DNA from: an uncultured Clostridia bacterium
Lineage (GTDB): Bacteria > Bacillota > Clostridia > Oscillospirales > Acutalibacteraceae
DNA length: 32,215 bases
Reading direction: 5' to 3'
NCBI GenBank assembly: GCA_947626485.1
Contig: CANQSG010000003.1
Coordinates: forward strand, 1 to 32,215
The position numbers were made by a program, and so were the translations under genes. The notes beneath the pieces were generated by a model. That model did no database searches and was not told the origin of the DNA. It worked only from the letters and a program-made list of their open reading frames with translations. This document shows positions 1 to 8,354 of this stretch, piece after piece (within the stretch, counting starts at the first letter, position 1; every line of letters starts with the position of its first letter).

Positions 1-1
1 C

Positions 2-745
2 CCCTTTGCGCGCACACAGCTGCTGCTCGGCTGCGCGGCGATGCGGCGGCTGCAAACGGCGCGGGTCGCGGTCTTCGGCGTCGGCGGCGTCGGCGGGTAC
101 GCGGTCGAAGCCCTCGCCCGCTCCGGCGTCGGGGCGCTCGATTTAATCGACGGCGACGTTTTCAGCCCGACGAACCTCAACCGCCAGCTGCACGCGACGT
201 TTCAGACCATCGGCCAAGCGAAGGTCGAGGCGGCGGCCGAACGCCTGCGGACGATCAACCCCGCCCTGCGGGTGACGACGCACCGCATTTTTTACAGCGC
301 CGACACCGCCGACCGGTTCGACCTCGCCGCCTACGATTACATCGTCGACGCGATCGACGACCTGCGCGGCAAAATCGAGCTCATCGTCAACGCCGACCGC
401 GCCTCTACACCGATCATCAGCTCGATGGGGGCGGGCAACAAGCTCGACCCGACGGCCTTTGCCGTGACCGATCTGTCGCGCACCTCGGTCTGCCCCCTCG
501 CGCGTCTTCTGCGCCGGGAGCTGCGCCGCCGGGGCATTGTGAAGCTGAAAGTCGTCTCCTCGCGCGAGCCGCCGCGAAAGCCGTCCCCGCCGCCCGACGG
601 CGGCAGACCGGTGCCCGGCAGCACGGCCTTTGTCCCGTCCGTTGTCGGACTGATTTTAGCGGGCGAGGTCGTCCGCGACCTGACCGCCGGGTTGATTCCC
701 GACCCGCAAACCGCGCCCGACGGGTGCGAAAACCGATCAATTTAA
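2..745 (+). CDS. tcdA: ThiF/MoeB-family tRNA threonylcarbamoyladenosine dehydratase (5' end outside window)
   Basis: Frame is open from the window start (FARTQLLLGCAAMRRLQTARVAVFGVGGVGGYAVEALARSG); GxGGVG nucleotide-binding motif, DGDVFSPTNLNRQ, DAIDDLRGK, SSMGAGNKLDPT typical of TcdA. The listed Met41 is probably internal. Confidence 0.85.
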   Translation, partial: PFARTQLLLGCAAMRRLQTARVAVFGVGGVGGYAVEALARSGVGALDLIDGDVFSPTNLNRQLHATFQTIGQAKVEAAAERLRTINPALRVTTHRIFYSADTADRFDLAAYDYIVDAIDDLRGKIELIVNADRASTPIISSMGAGNKLDPTAFAVTDLSRTSVCPLARLLRRELRRRGIVKLKVVSSREPPRKPSPPPDGGRPVPGSTAFVPSVVGLILAGEVVRDLTAGLIPDPQTAPDGCENRSI

Positions 746-776
746 GGCGGCTCGTCCGCAGAAAGGATTTTGTATT

Positions 777-2083
777 ATGGCAGACATTCGCGATTCCAAA
801 AACTGGAGTTTTGAAACCAAACAGCTCCACATCGGACAGGAGCAGGCCGACCCGACGACCGACGCGCGCGCGGTGCCGATCTACGCCTCGACCTCCTTCG
901 TTTTCCACAGCGCGCAGCACGCCGCCGACCGCTTTGCGCTCAAGGACGCCGGCAATATTTACGGCCGCCTGACCAACCCGACGCAGGACGTTTTCGAGCA
1001 GCGTATCGCCTCGCTCGAGGGCGGCGCTGCGGCGCTGGCGACGGCGTCGGGCGCGGCGGCGATCCATTACACCATTTCAGCCCTCGCGAAATCCGGCGAG
1101 CACATCGTGGCGGCCAAGACGATCTACGGCGGCACCTATAACCTCCTCGCCCACACCCTGCCGCTTTCCGCGGGCATTACGACGACCTTTGTCGACCCAG
1201 ACGAGGCAGGCGCGTTTGAAGCCGCCGTGCAGCCCAACACCAAGGCGATCTTCGTCGAGACGCTGGGCAATCCGAATTCCAATATCATCGACATCGAGGC
1301 CGTCGCCGCCGTCGCCCACAAGCACGGCATTCCGCTCGTCATCGACTCGACCTTCGCGACGCCCTATCTCATCCGCCCGATCGAGCACGGCGCCGACATC
1401 GTCGTCCATTCGGCGACGAAATTCATCGGCGGGCACGGCACGGCCATCGGCGGCGTGATTGTCGACGGCGGCAGCTTCGACTGGAAGGCGTCGGGCAGGT
1501 ATCCGTGGATCTCCGAGCCCAACCCGAGCTATCACGGCGTTTCTTTCGCCGAAGTCGCGGGTCCGGCCGCCTTCGTCACCTATATCCGCGCGATTCTGCT
1601 GCGCGACACCGGCGCGACCCTCTCGCCCTTCCACGCGTTTTTGTTCCTGCAAGGGTCGAGACCCTCTCGCTGCGGGTCGAGCGGCACGTCGAAAACGCGC
1701 TGAAGATCGTGGATTATTTAAACCGCCACCCGCAGGTCGAGGCGGTGCATCACCCGTCGCTGCCGACCGAGCCGAGCCACCCGCTGTATCAAAAATATTT
1801 CCCGCAGGGCGCCGGTTCGATCTTCACCTTCGAGATCAAAGGCGGCAGCGCGGCGGCGACGAAGTTCATCGACAACCTGGCGATCTTCTCGCTGCTCGCC
1901 AACGTCGCCGACGTGAAGTCCCTCGTGATCCACCCCGCCAGCACGACCCACGCCCAGCTGACCGAGGAGGAGCTCGCCGAGCAGGGCATTCGCCCCGGCA
2001 CCATTCGGCTTTCGATCGGCATCGAGGCGGTCGACGACCTGATCGCGGCGCTCGACGCGGCCTTTGCGGCGGTCAAGGACTGA
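777..2083 (+). pseudogene. O-acetylhomoserine aminocarboxypropyltransferase/sulfhydrylase (PLP, Cys/Met metabolism family), interrupted by a single frameshift near 1653-1657
   Basis: Frame of 777 encodes FETKQLHIGQEQADPTTDARAVPIYASTSFVF...YGRLTNPTQDVFEQRIASLEGG...HSATKFIGGHGTAIGG...LSPFHAFLFLQG; homology continues in the frame of 1505..2083 (ETLSLRVERHVENALKIVDYLNRHPQVEAVHHPSL...VKSLVIHPASTTHAQLTEEEL). One missing base in CAAGGGTCGAG restores QGLETLSLR. Confidence 0.85.
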
Positions 2084-2107
2084 CCTGTTTTCGCAACCCG
2101 ACCCTTT

Positions 2108-2149
2108 CCCGGGCGCCCGGACGCAACCCGTTCCGGCGCCCGGGTTTTT
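2108..2149 (+). terminator. Rho-independent terminator after the sulfhydrylase gene
   Basis: Perfect 10-bp stem cccgggcgcc (2108-2117)/ggcgcccggg (2135-2144) followed by ttttt. Confidence 0.85.
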
Positions 2150-2191
2150 ATGATGTATGTTTTTGAAAAAGGCAGGTGTGTTTTTGGGGGC

Positions 2192-2220
2192 TTGCAATCC
2201 GGCGGCGGCTTTGGTATAAT
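2192..2220 (+). promoter_or_regulatory. Sigma-A type promoter driving the riboswitch/B12 operon
   Basis: TTGCAA (2192-2197), 17-nt spacer, TATAAT (2215-2220), with extended -10 TGG (TGGTATAAT). Confidence 0.8.
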
Positions 2221-2274
2221 AACCGTGGACAGGCTGCCGATCTGGGTGCCTGCCGGACAACTGAATCCGAACGG

Positions 2275-2479
2275 AAAATACGGTTTGAAAAGTTGTACGC
2301 TGAGTAGATGTAAAAGGGAATCCGGTTCGAATCCGGAACAACCGCCATTACTGTATTTGACGGACGACGGGCGCAAAAATCCATTGGGCGGACGCGGTAG
2401 CGATGCCGGCCGCCTGAGAAGGAGCGTTCGCCGGCGGTAAGCGCCGCCATGTCATAAGTCAGGATACCTGCCGTATTTT
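2275..2479 (+). promoter_or_regulatory. Cobalamin (adenosylcobalamin-type) riboswitch aptamer
   Basis: B12-box-like agtcaggatacctgcc (2457-2472; compare AGYCMGgAgACCkGCC), core taaaagggaatccgg...ccgccattactgt (compare GGGAA...CCGCTACTGT), and closing P1 helix aaaatacgg (2275-2283)/ccgtatttt (2471-2479). Downstream genes are an ECF transporter and DUF4430 proteins. Confidence 0.88.
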
Positions 2480-2499
2480 CTTGGGTTTTTCACAACTTT

Positions 2500-2566
2500 G
2501 GTGAGAAGCGTGTAACCGATGTTCGCTGCAAAAAACGGCGCCCGGATTGCGCTTCTCGCTTTTTTT
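2500..2566 (+). terminator. Riboswitch expression-platform terminator 1
   Basis: gtgagaagcg (2501-2510) pairs with cgcttctcgc (2550-2559), extendable by G-U pairs; inner hairpin cgctg/cggcg; followed by 7 T (2560-2566). Confidence 0.7.
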
Positions 2567-2613
2567 ACGCAGTCCGCCCGCCGAGCTTTGCCACACGCGA
2601 AATCATCAGTTAC

Positions 2614-2647
2614 ACGCTCTCGACCGAAGGGTTGAAAGCGTTTTTTT
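2614..2647 (+). terminator. Riboswitch expression-platform terminator 2
   Basis: cgctctcgacc (2615-2625)/ggttgaaagcg (2630-2640) with GAAG loop, one mismatch and one G-U pair, followed by ttttttt (2641-2647). Confidence 0.7.
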
Positions 2648-2672
2648 GTTGCGGAAAAGAGGTGTGCGGGAG

Positions 2673-2957
2673 ATGACGCAGGAGGAAAAAACGCGCTGGG
2701 CGGCAGCGTGTTTGCGGCAGAAACAGGCAGAACTGGGTCGGCTGCCGCGCAAGGAGGATTTTGATGCGCCCACGCGCTCGCGCATCAAAGCGTTTTTAGG
2801 TCCCTGGCCGCGCGCGCTCGAAGCGGCGGGGCTCAAACCGGCTCGCAAACCCCGGGCGGAGCGGACGCATCGGCACAAACGCCGTCCGTCCGACACGCAC
2901 AACGAGAGCCGGGAAAAACACGATCGGGAGGAATCTTCATGCAACAAAACAGAATAA
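2673..2957 (+). CDS. Small protein with homing-endonuclease-associated-repeat (HNH_repeat)-like domain
   Basis: ATG at 2673; MTQEEKTRWAAACLRQKQAELGRLPRKEDFDAPTRSRIKAFLGPWPRALEAAGLKP matches the LGRxPxxxDF...I...FGxWxxALxAAGL pattern; 3' end overlaps the next start. Confidence 0.55.
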   Translation: MTQEEKTRWAAACLRQKQAELGRLPRKEDFDAPTRSRIKAFLGPWPRALEAAGLKPARKPRAERTHRHKRRPSDTHNESREKHDREESSCNKTE

Positions 2958-5920
2958 AATTCGCGGCGCGGCGCGGTCTGCGGGTCGCCCTCGCCGCCGC
3001 CGTCGCCCTCGTTCTGGCCGCCGGAACGCTGATTTTGCCATCGAATGCGGCGGACGCCTCGGTTTTCGCGGGGTACGCGTCAAAGTCGGCGGCGCTCGAG
3101 GACTGGATCGCGGCGGCGGTCGACAGCGCGAAGGCGCACAACGGCCTGTCGTCCGGCGATTCGCTGCTCGGCAGCGAGGCGTTTTGCGCCGGCGCGAGCT
3201 CGACCGACACCGATTGGATGGCGATGGCGATGGCGCGGTTTTCGCGCGCGGACGGCACGCCCTGCCTCGACGACGGCGACGGCTACGCGCGGTATCTCGC
3301 CGCGATGCGCGACTTTTTGACCCAAACCTATGCCGAAAAAAACGGCCTGCTGCACCGCGTCAAGGCGACGGAATGGCACCGCGCGGCGTTGACGGTCGCG
3401 GCGCTCGGCGGCGATGAAACGGCCTGCGGCGAATGGAACGGCGCGCCGATCGACCTGCTCGCCGACGGGGTGTATCAATGCGACCGCCTGTCCGCCGGAC
3501 CGGGCGGGCAGGGCATCAACGGCTGGCTCTGGGGGCTGCTCGCCCTCGACGCGCATCTTACCCCCGTTCCCGCCGACGCGCGGTTTACGCGGGCGGACTA
3601 TATCACGCAAATTCTCGCACATCAGACGGCGGACGGCGCGGACGGCCGACCCTTCGGCGGCTGGTCGCTGGGCGGCGTGACGGCCGACCCCGACCTGACG
3701 GCGATGGCGTTGCAGGCGCTCGCGCCCTATTACAACGACGAGACGGTTTATACCTATGAAGACGCCGCCGGGCAGACGGTTGCCCGGACGGTGCGGCAGA
3801 GCGTCGACGACGCCATCGCCAAATCGCAGGCGCTGCAAAACGCCGACGGCGGCTTCACCTCCTGGGGCTCGGGCAACATCGAGAGCGTCGCGCAGGTGGT
3901 GACGGCGCTGTGCAGCCTCGGCATCGACCCCGCGACCGACCCGCGTTTTGTGACGCCGGCCGGCAAGACGCCGCTCGACGCCCTGCTGCAATACCGGCTT
4001 GCCGACGGCGGCTTCCGCCATGTGGCGAGCGGCGGCTGGAACGCGATGGCGACCGATCAGGCGACCTATGCGCTCGTCGCCTGCTGGCGGCTTGAGAACG
4101 GCATGCGCGCCCTCTATGATATGCGCCCCGCCCCGACGGCCGAAGTGCAATCAGCGGTCGCGGCGGCCAAGGAAGCCATCGCGACCCTGCCCGCCCCCAC
4201 CGACCCGACCTACCGCGCCGCGCTGCGCGAAGCCCTGACCCGCTGCCGCGCGGTGCCGGAGTCCGAACGCCGCTACATCTATCACTACGCAACCCTCGCC
4301 GCCGCGATCGAACAGGTCGGCGGGGAGGACGCCCTGACCGGCACGACGCCCTTTGCCGTTTCGCTCGCGGTGACGGTGCTGCCGACGAAAACGGACTACA
4401 CGGCGGGCGAGACCTTTGACCCCGCCGGCATGGAGCTGACGGCGACCTTCAGCGACGGCAGCCGCCGCGTCCTTACCGACGGCTGGCAATTTGCCCCCGC
4501 TGACGCCCTGCAGGAGCGCGACACGGTAATCACGCTGACCTACGGGGCGCTGCAGACGACGCTTTCCGTCACGGTGCGTCCCGCCCCGGCTGCCGACGAC
4601 CTTTCGATCGGCACGGCGGCGGAGCTCGAAGCCTTTGCCGCGCGGGTCAACGGCGGTGAATCCTTTGCCGGGCGCACCGTCCGGCTGACCGCGCCCATCG
4701 ACCTCGGCGAGATCGAGGACTGGATCCCCGCCGGTCGGACGCAGACCTGCGCCTTTGCAGGCGTGTTCGACGGGCAGGGCTATGCCATTGAGAATCTGCA
4801 TTCCACGACGGGCGGCCTGTTCGGGTACGTCGCGAACGCGGCGGTGCTGCGAAATATCCGGCTGCGCAGCGGGGAGATCCGCGCGGCGTACGAGAGCTTT
4901 GTCGGCGGGATCGCCGGCTGGAGCGACGGCGCCGATTTTGTGAATTGCAGCAACGGCGCCGACCTCTTCGACGGCAACTACGTCGGGGGTATCGTCGGCA
5001 CGGTGCGTTTCGGCGGCGACAGCGTGATCTCCGGCTGTTACAACACCGGCGCGATCACGACCGGCGGCGGCAACATCGGCGGCATCGTCGGCCACCTCGG
5101 CACGGGTTACGGCGCAGACGCCCCGCGCGTGACGATCGAAAACTGTTACAGCACCGGGGCGATCACGGCGGATTACTTCGTCGGCGGCATCGTCGGTCGC
5201 GCGCAGGACGGCCACACGCTGCGCAACTGCTATCAGGTCGGGGCGATCGCGAGCTCGTCCGACAGCGTTGAAGTCGGCGGCGTCCTCGGCTTATGCACCA
5301 AAGGGGTGACGGTCGAAACCTGCTATTTCTCGTCCGACGGCTGCAAAACCGGTATCGGATTTACGCGGGGCGACGACACGACCGTCGGGCAGGCGACCGC
5401 CGCGTTTTTCACCGACGATTTCCGCGCGGCGCTCGGCAGCGCTTTTCGGGCGGATCGCTACGGCTTTGAAAACGGCGGCTATCCGCTGCTCTACTGGCAG
5501 ACGACGCAAACCGCCGACGCGGTCGACGACGTGATCGCCAAAATCGCCGCCATCGGCGTCGTGACGCGCGAAAGCGCCCCCGCCATTCAGGTGGCGCGGG
5601 AAGCGTATGACGCCCTGCCGGAAGCGGCGCGGGCGGCGGTCGAAAATTACGAAACGCTCGAAGCCGCCGAGGCGACCTTCGCGGCGCTGCCGCCGGAAGA
5701 AACCGGCGAAGAGGGCGAAACCCCGCCGGAAAAGGACGAAACGAATTCCGGCGCGAGCGGGAGCGAAAATTTGAATCAAAGCCAGAATCAGAATCAAACC
5801 GATAGCGCGGACGCACAAATACCGGCGATGGGGGAGAAATTGCCGGTCGGCGGGTTGGTGCTGCTCGGCGCGAGCCTTGTTCTGCTGGCGCTTTGCCGCA
5901 GGGGGCTGCGGACGCGCTGA
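2939..5920 (+). CDS. Secreted, C-terminally anchored surface protein: terpenoid-cyclase-like alpha/alpha barrel + Ig-like domain + GLUG repeats
   Basis: N-terminal signal peptide; prenyltransferase/squalene-oxidase-like repeats (GINGWLWGLLALDA, DLTAMALQALAPYY, NADGGFTSWGSGNIESVAQVVTAL, LADGGFRH); Big_3-like Ig (TKTDYTAGETFDPAGMELTATFSDGSRRVL); GLUG-like repeats (FVGGIAGW, YVGGIVGT, NIGGIVGHL, FVGGIVGRA); C-terminal LPVGGLVLLGASLVLLALCRRGLRTR. RBS ggagg upstream of ATG. Confidence 0.85.
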   Translation: MQQNRIKFAARRGLRVALAAAVALVLAAGTLILPSNAADASVFAGYASKSAALEDWIAAAVDSAKAHNGLSSGDSLLGSEAFCAGASSTDTDWMAMAMARFSRADGTPCLDDGDGYARYLAAMRDFLTQTYAEKNGLLHRVKATEWHRAALTVAALGGDETACGEWNGAPIDLLADGVYQCDRLSAGPGGQGINGWLWGLLALDAHLTPVPADARFTRADYITQILAHQTADGADGRPFGGWSLGGVTADPDLTAMALQALAPYYNDETVYTYEDAAGQTVARTVRQSVDDAIAKSQALQNADGGFTSWGSGNIESVAQVVTALCSLGIDPATDPRFVTPAGKTPLDALLQYRLADGGFRHVASGGWNAMATDQATYALVACWRLENGMRALYDMRPAPTAEVQSAVAAAKEAIATLPAPTDPTYRAALREALTRCRAVPESERRYIYHYATLAAAIEQVGGEDALTGTTPFAVSLAVTVLPTKTDYTAGETFDPAGMELTATFSDGSRRVLTDGWQFAPADALQERDTVITLTYGALQTTLSVTVRPAPAADDLSIGTAAELEAFAARVNGGESFAGRTVRLTAPIDLGEIEDWIPAGRTQTCAFAGVFDGQGYAIENLHSTTGGLFGYVANAAVLRNIRLRSGEIRAAYESFVGGIAGWSDGADFVNCSNGADLFDGNYVGGIVGTVRFGGDSVISGCYNTGAITTGGGNIGGIVGHLGTGYGADAPRVTIENCYSTGAITADYFVGGIVGRAQDGHTLRNCYQVGAIASSSDSVEVGGVLGLCTKGVTVETCYFSSDGCKTGIGFTRGDDTTVGQATAAFFTDDFRAALGSAFRADRYGFENGGYPLLYWQTTQTADAVDDVIAKIAAIGVVTRESAPAIQVAREAYDALPEAARAAVENYETLEAAEATFAALPPEETGEEGETPPEKDETNSGASGSENLNQSQNQNQTDSADAQIPAMGEKLPVGGLVLLGASLVLLALCRRGLRTR

Positions 5921-5957
5921 ATCGGCTGCGAAAACGGGACGAAAGGAGGGGCGCGGA

Positions 5958-8354
5958 ATGCGAATTTTCAAGCAAATCGAAATTTTCCTGTGCCTGTGCG
6001 GCGTGCTGTTCGGGAGTTTTTGCGCGCCTGCCGCGGCTGACGCGGCGGTGGGTGAAGTGACGATGAGCGTCGAGGCCTTTTCGATCGGCTGCGGCTACCT
6101 CGTCGAGCCGACGCGGCTGTCCTTCTACGCGGGCGAGACCGACGCTGACCTGCTGCTGCGGCTGCTGCGGCAAAACGGCCTTGCGGCCTTTTACGGCGGC
6201 ACGACGAAGGCGGGATTTTACCTCGCCTACCTCGCCGACGGCGACGCGTCCGCCGCCGACGCGCCGGATTATCGCAAGAGCGAGACCCCGCCGAATCCCC
6301 GCGCGCTCGGGCTGCGCCCCGCGATCCCCGCCCTGCTGACGCCGCACCTGAAACGGACGATGACCTATTTCGCGCCGGACGACGCGAAAAATTGGCCGGG
6401 ACTGCTCGGCGAGTTCGTCTTTACAAACGGGTCGGGCTGGATGTACTGCGTGAACAACGCCTTTCCGAACGTCGGCTTTGCCGACAAAAAGCCGGCGGAC
6501 GGCGAGGTCGTGCGGGTGCAGTTCACGCTGGCCTACGGCGCGGATATCGGCGGCGCGGCGGCGGTCGGGCAGCTGTCCGGCGGGTCGGTCGGGGCGTTTT
6601 ATGCCGTCGCCGACCGGGACGCCCTCACCCGCCAACTCTGCCGCGCCTACGCCCTGCCGCAGGCCGAGCGGGACGCCCTCGGGCAGCCGCTGCGCGAGGC
6701 GCTCGACGCCATGGCGGCGCTCGACGCGAAGCAGAGCCGGGTGGACGCGGCGGCAAACGCGCTTTCCCGCGCCCTGACGACCCCGGCGGGACAGACGACG
6801 GTTTCCAAACCATCCGCCGCGAGCGGGTCGACTGTCTCTGCGGTGACCGGGAGCACGACGTCCGGGACGCGCCCGGCGCAATCCTCGGCGACCGCCCCCG
6901 CCCCGACCGGGCAGGGCAAGACCGCGCCCGACGCGGCGACCTTCCGCGCCCTTGCGGAGGGGATCATCCGATGGAAAAAGGCGCAGCTCGGGCTGGCGGC
7001 CGACGAAAACCTGCTGTCCGGCGACTTTCTCGCGTCGGCGGGGTCGACGGCGGGGGACTGGTTCCCCTTCGCGCTCGGGCGGCTCTGCGTTTCGGACGAT
7101 TTTGCCGCCTATCGCGCCGCGCTGCGCGAACAGGTCGAGGCGCGCTACCGCCGCCCGGGCAAGCTCAGCGCGGCGAAGGCGACGGAATGGCACCGCATCG
7201 CCCTCGCGGTGCTGGCGACCGGCGGCGACCCGACGGCCTTCGGCGACGACGCGGACGGGCGACCCATCGACCTGATCGCCGACGGGGTCTATGACCGCGG
7301 CAAGACGACGCCGCTCGGCAGGCAGGGCATCAACGCCTACCTCTGGGGGCTGCTCGCCCTCGATGCCGCCGGCTGCCCCGTCCCGACCGACGCCGCCGAC
7401 ACGCGCGAGACAATGCTGTGCGAAATCCTGCGCCGCCAGCTGCCCGACGGCGGCTTCGCGCTGCAGGGCACGGTCGCCGACGTCGACCTGACCGCCATGG
7501 CGGTGCAGGCGCTCGCGCCCTATTACAAAGAAAACAACGCCGAGCTGACCCGCGCCGAGGCGCAGGCGGGGCGGACGGTGCGGCAGTGCGTCGACGCCGC
7601 CCTCGCCTGCCTGTCCAAATTGCAGGAGGCCGACGGCGATTTTGTCAGCTGGGGCAGGCGCAACGCCGAGAGCACCGCGCAGGTGATCATCGCGCTGTGC
7701 TGCCTTAGCGTCGACCCGCTGACCGACCCGCGCTTTGTGACGCCGACCGGCAAGACGCTGCTCGACGGGCTGCTGCGCTACCGGCAGGCCGACGGCGGCT
7801 TTGCCCACGCCTATAGTTTCGACCCCGAAAACCCCGACGCGGCGCCCGGGCAGTCGAACAGCATGGCGTCGGAGCAGGCGCTTTGCGCCCTCGCGGCGCT
7901 CTGGCGGCGGGCGCAGGGGCTTTCTTCGCTCTACGATTTCCGCGGGGCGGAAAAAACTTCTGATACGGCAATCGGCTCCGAAGCCGACCGCGCGGCAGCC
8001 GCCGCCCGACAGGCCGCGATCGACGCCCTGAACGCCGACCTGCTCGCGCTGCCGCCGCTCGAGAAACTCTCCTTGCGCGACCGCCCGCGGGTGCGCGCCC
8101 TGCTCGCCCGCTACCGGGCGCTGGACGAAGCCGACCGCGCGCAGATCGAAAACGCGCAAATCCTCGAACAGGCGGCGGCAAAGCTCGACGGCAGCCTGCG
8201 GGCGCTCCTCGTCGGAATTTTTGCCTGCCTCGCCGCCGTCGGGCTCGGCGTTTTTCTCATCTTCGACCTGCGCCGAAGACGCCGGGCGCGGGCATTGCGA
8301 GACGCCGACGCGTTTTCGCCCGACGACCCGGACGAGGGGGCGCATACGGAATGA
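5958..8354 (+). CDS. Secreted, membrane-anchored DUF4430 + terpenoid-cyclase-like alpha/alpha-barrel protein (intrinsic-factor-like modules)
   Basis: ATG at 5958 with RBS aaaggagg; signal peptide; DUF4430-like GSGWMYCVNNAFPNVGFADKKPADGEVVRVQFTLAYG; barrel repeats paralogous to the preceding protein; C-terminal TM helix LLVGIFACLAAVGLGVFLIFDLRRRRR. Confidence 0.85.
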   Translation: MRIFKQIEIFLCLCGVLFGSFCAPAAADAAVGEVTMSVEAFSIGCGYLVEPTRLSFYAGETDADLLLRLLRQNGLAAFYGGTTKAGFYLAYLADGDASAADAPDYRKSETPPNPRALGLRPAIPALLTPHLKRTMTYFAPDDAKNWPGLLGEFVFTNGSGWMYCVNNAFPNVGFADKKPADGEVVRVQFTLAYGADIGGAAAVGQLSGGSVGAFYAVADRDALTRQLCRAYALPQAERDALGQPLREALDAMAALDAKQSRVDAAANALSRALTTPAGQTTVSKPSAASGSTVSAVTGSTTSGTRPAQSSATAPAPTGQGKTAPDAATFRALAEGIIRWKKAQLGLAADENLLSGDFLASAGSTAGDWFPFALGRLCVSDDFAAYRAALREQVEARYRRPGKLSAAKATEWHRIALAVLATGGDPTAFGDDADGRPIDLIADGVYDRGKTTPLGRQGINAYLWGLLALDAAGCPVPTDAADTRETMLCEILRRQLPDGGFALQGTVADVDLTAMAVQALAPYYKENNAELTRAEAQAGRTVRQCVDAALACLSKLQEADGDFVSWGRRNAESTAQVIIALCCLSVDPLTDPRFVTPTGKTLLDGLLRYRQADGGFAHAYSFDPENPDAAPGQSNSMASEQALCALAALWRRAQGLSSLYDFRGAEKTSDTAIGSEADRAAAAARQAAIDALNADLLALPPLEKLSLRDRPRVRALLARYRALDEADRAQIENAQILEQAAAKLDGSLRALLVGIFACLAAVGLGVFLIFDLRRRRRARALRDADAFSPDDPDEGAHTE

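Noticed and set aside
3080-4150. 356-aa - strand ORF and overlapping small ORFs within 3.0-5.3 kb
   Set aside because: Arg-rich alternative-frame translations of the barrel-GLUG gene.
4810-5260. Tandem DNA repeat/CRISPR-like periodicity in the GGIVG-encoding region
   Set aside because: Periodicity is explained by GLUG-like protein repeats; units are not identical and there are no spacers.
5409-8345. 978-aa antisense ORF opposite the barrel/DUF4430 genes
   Set aside because: Arg/Gly/Ala-rich shadow ORF with no domain pattern; long stop-free antisense frames are expected from strong GC3 codon bias, and the sense strand has clear signal peptides, domains and RBSs.
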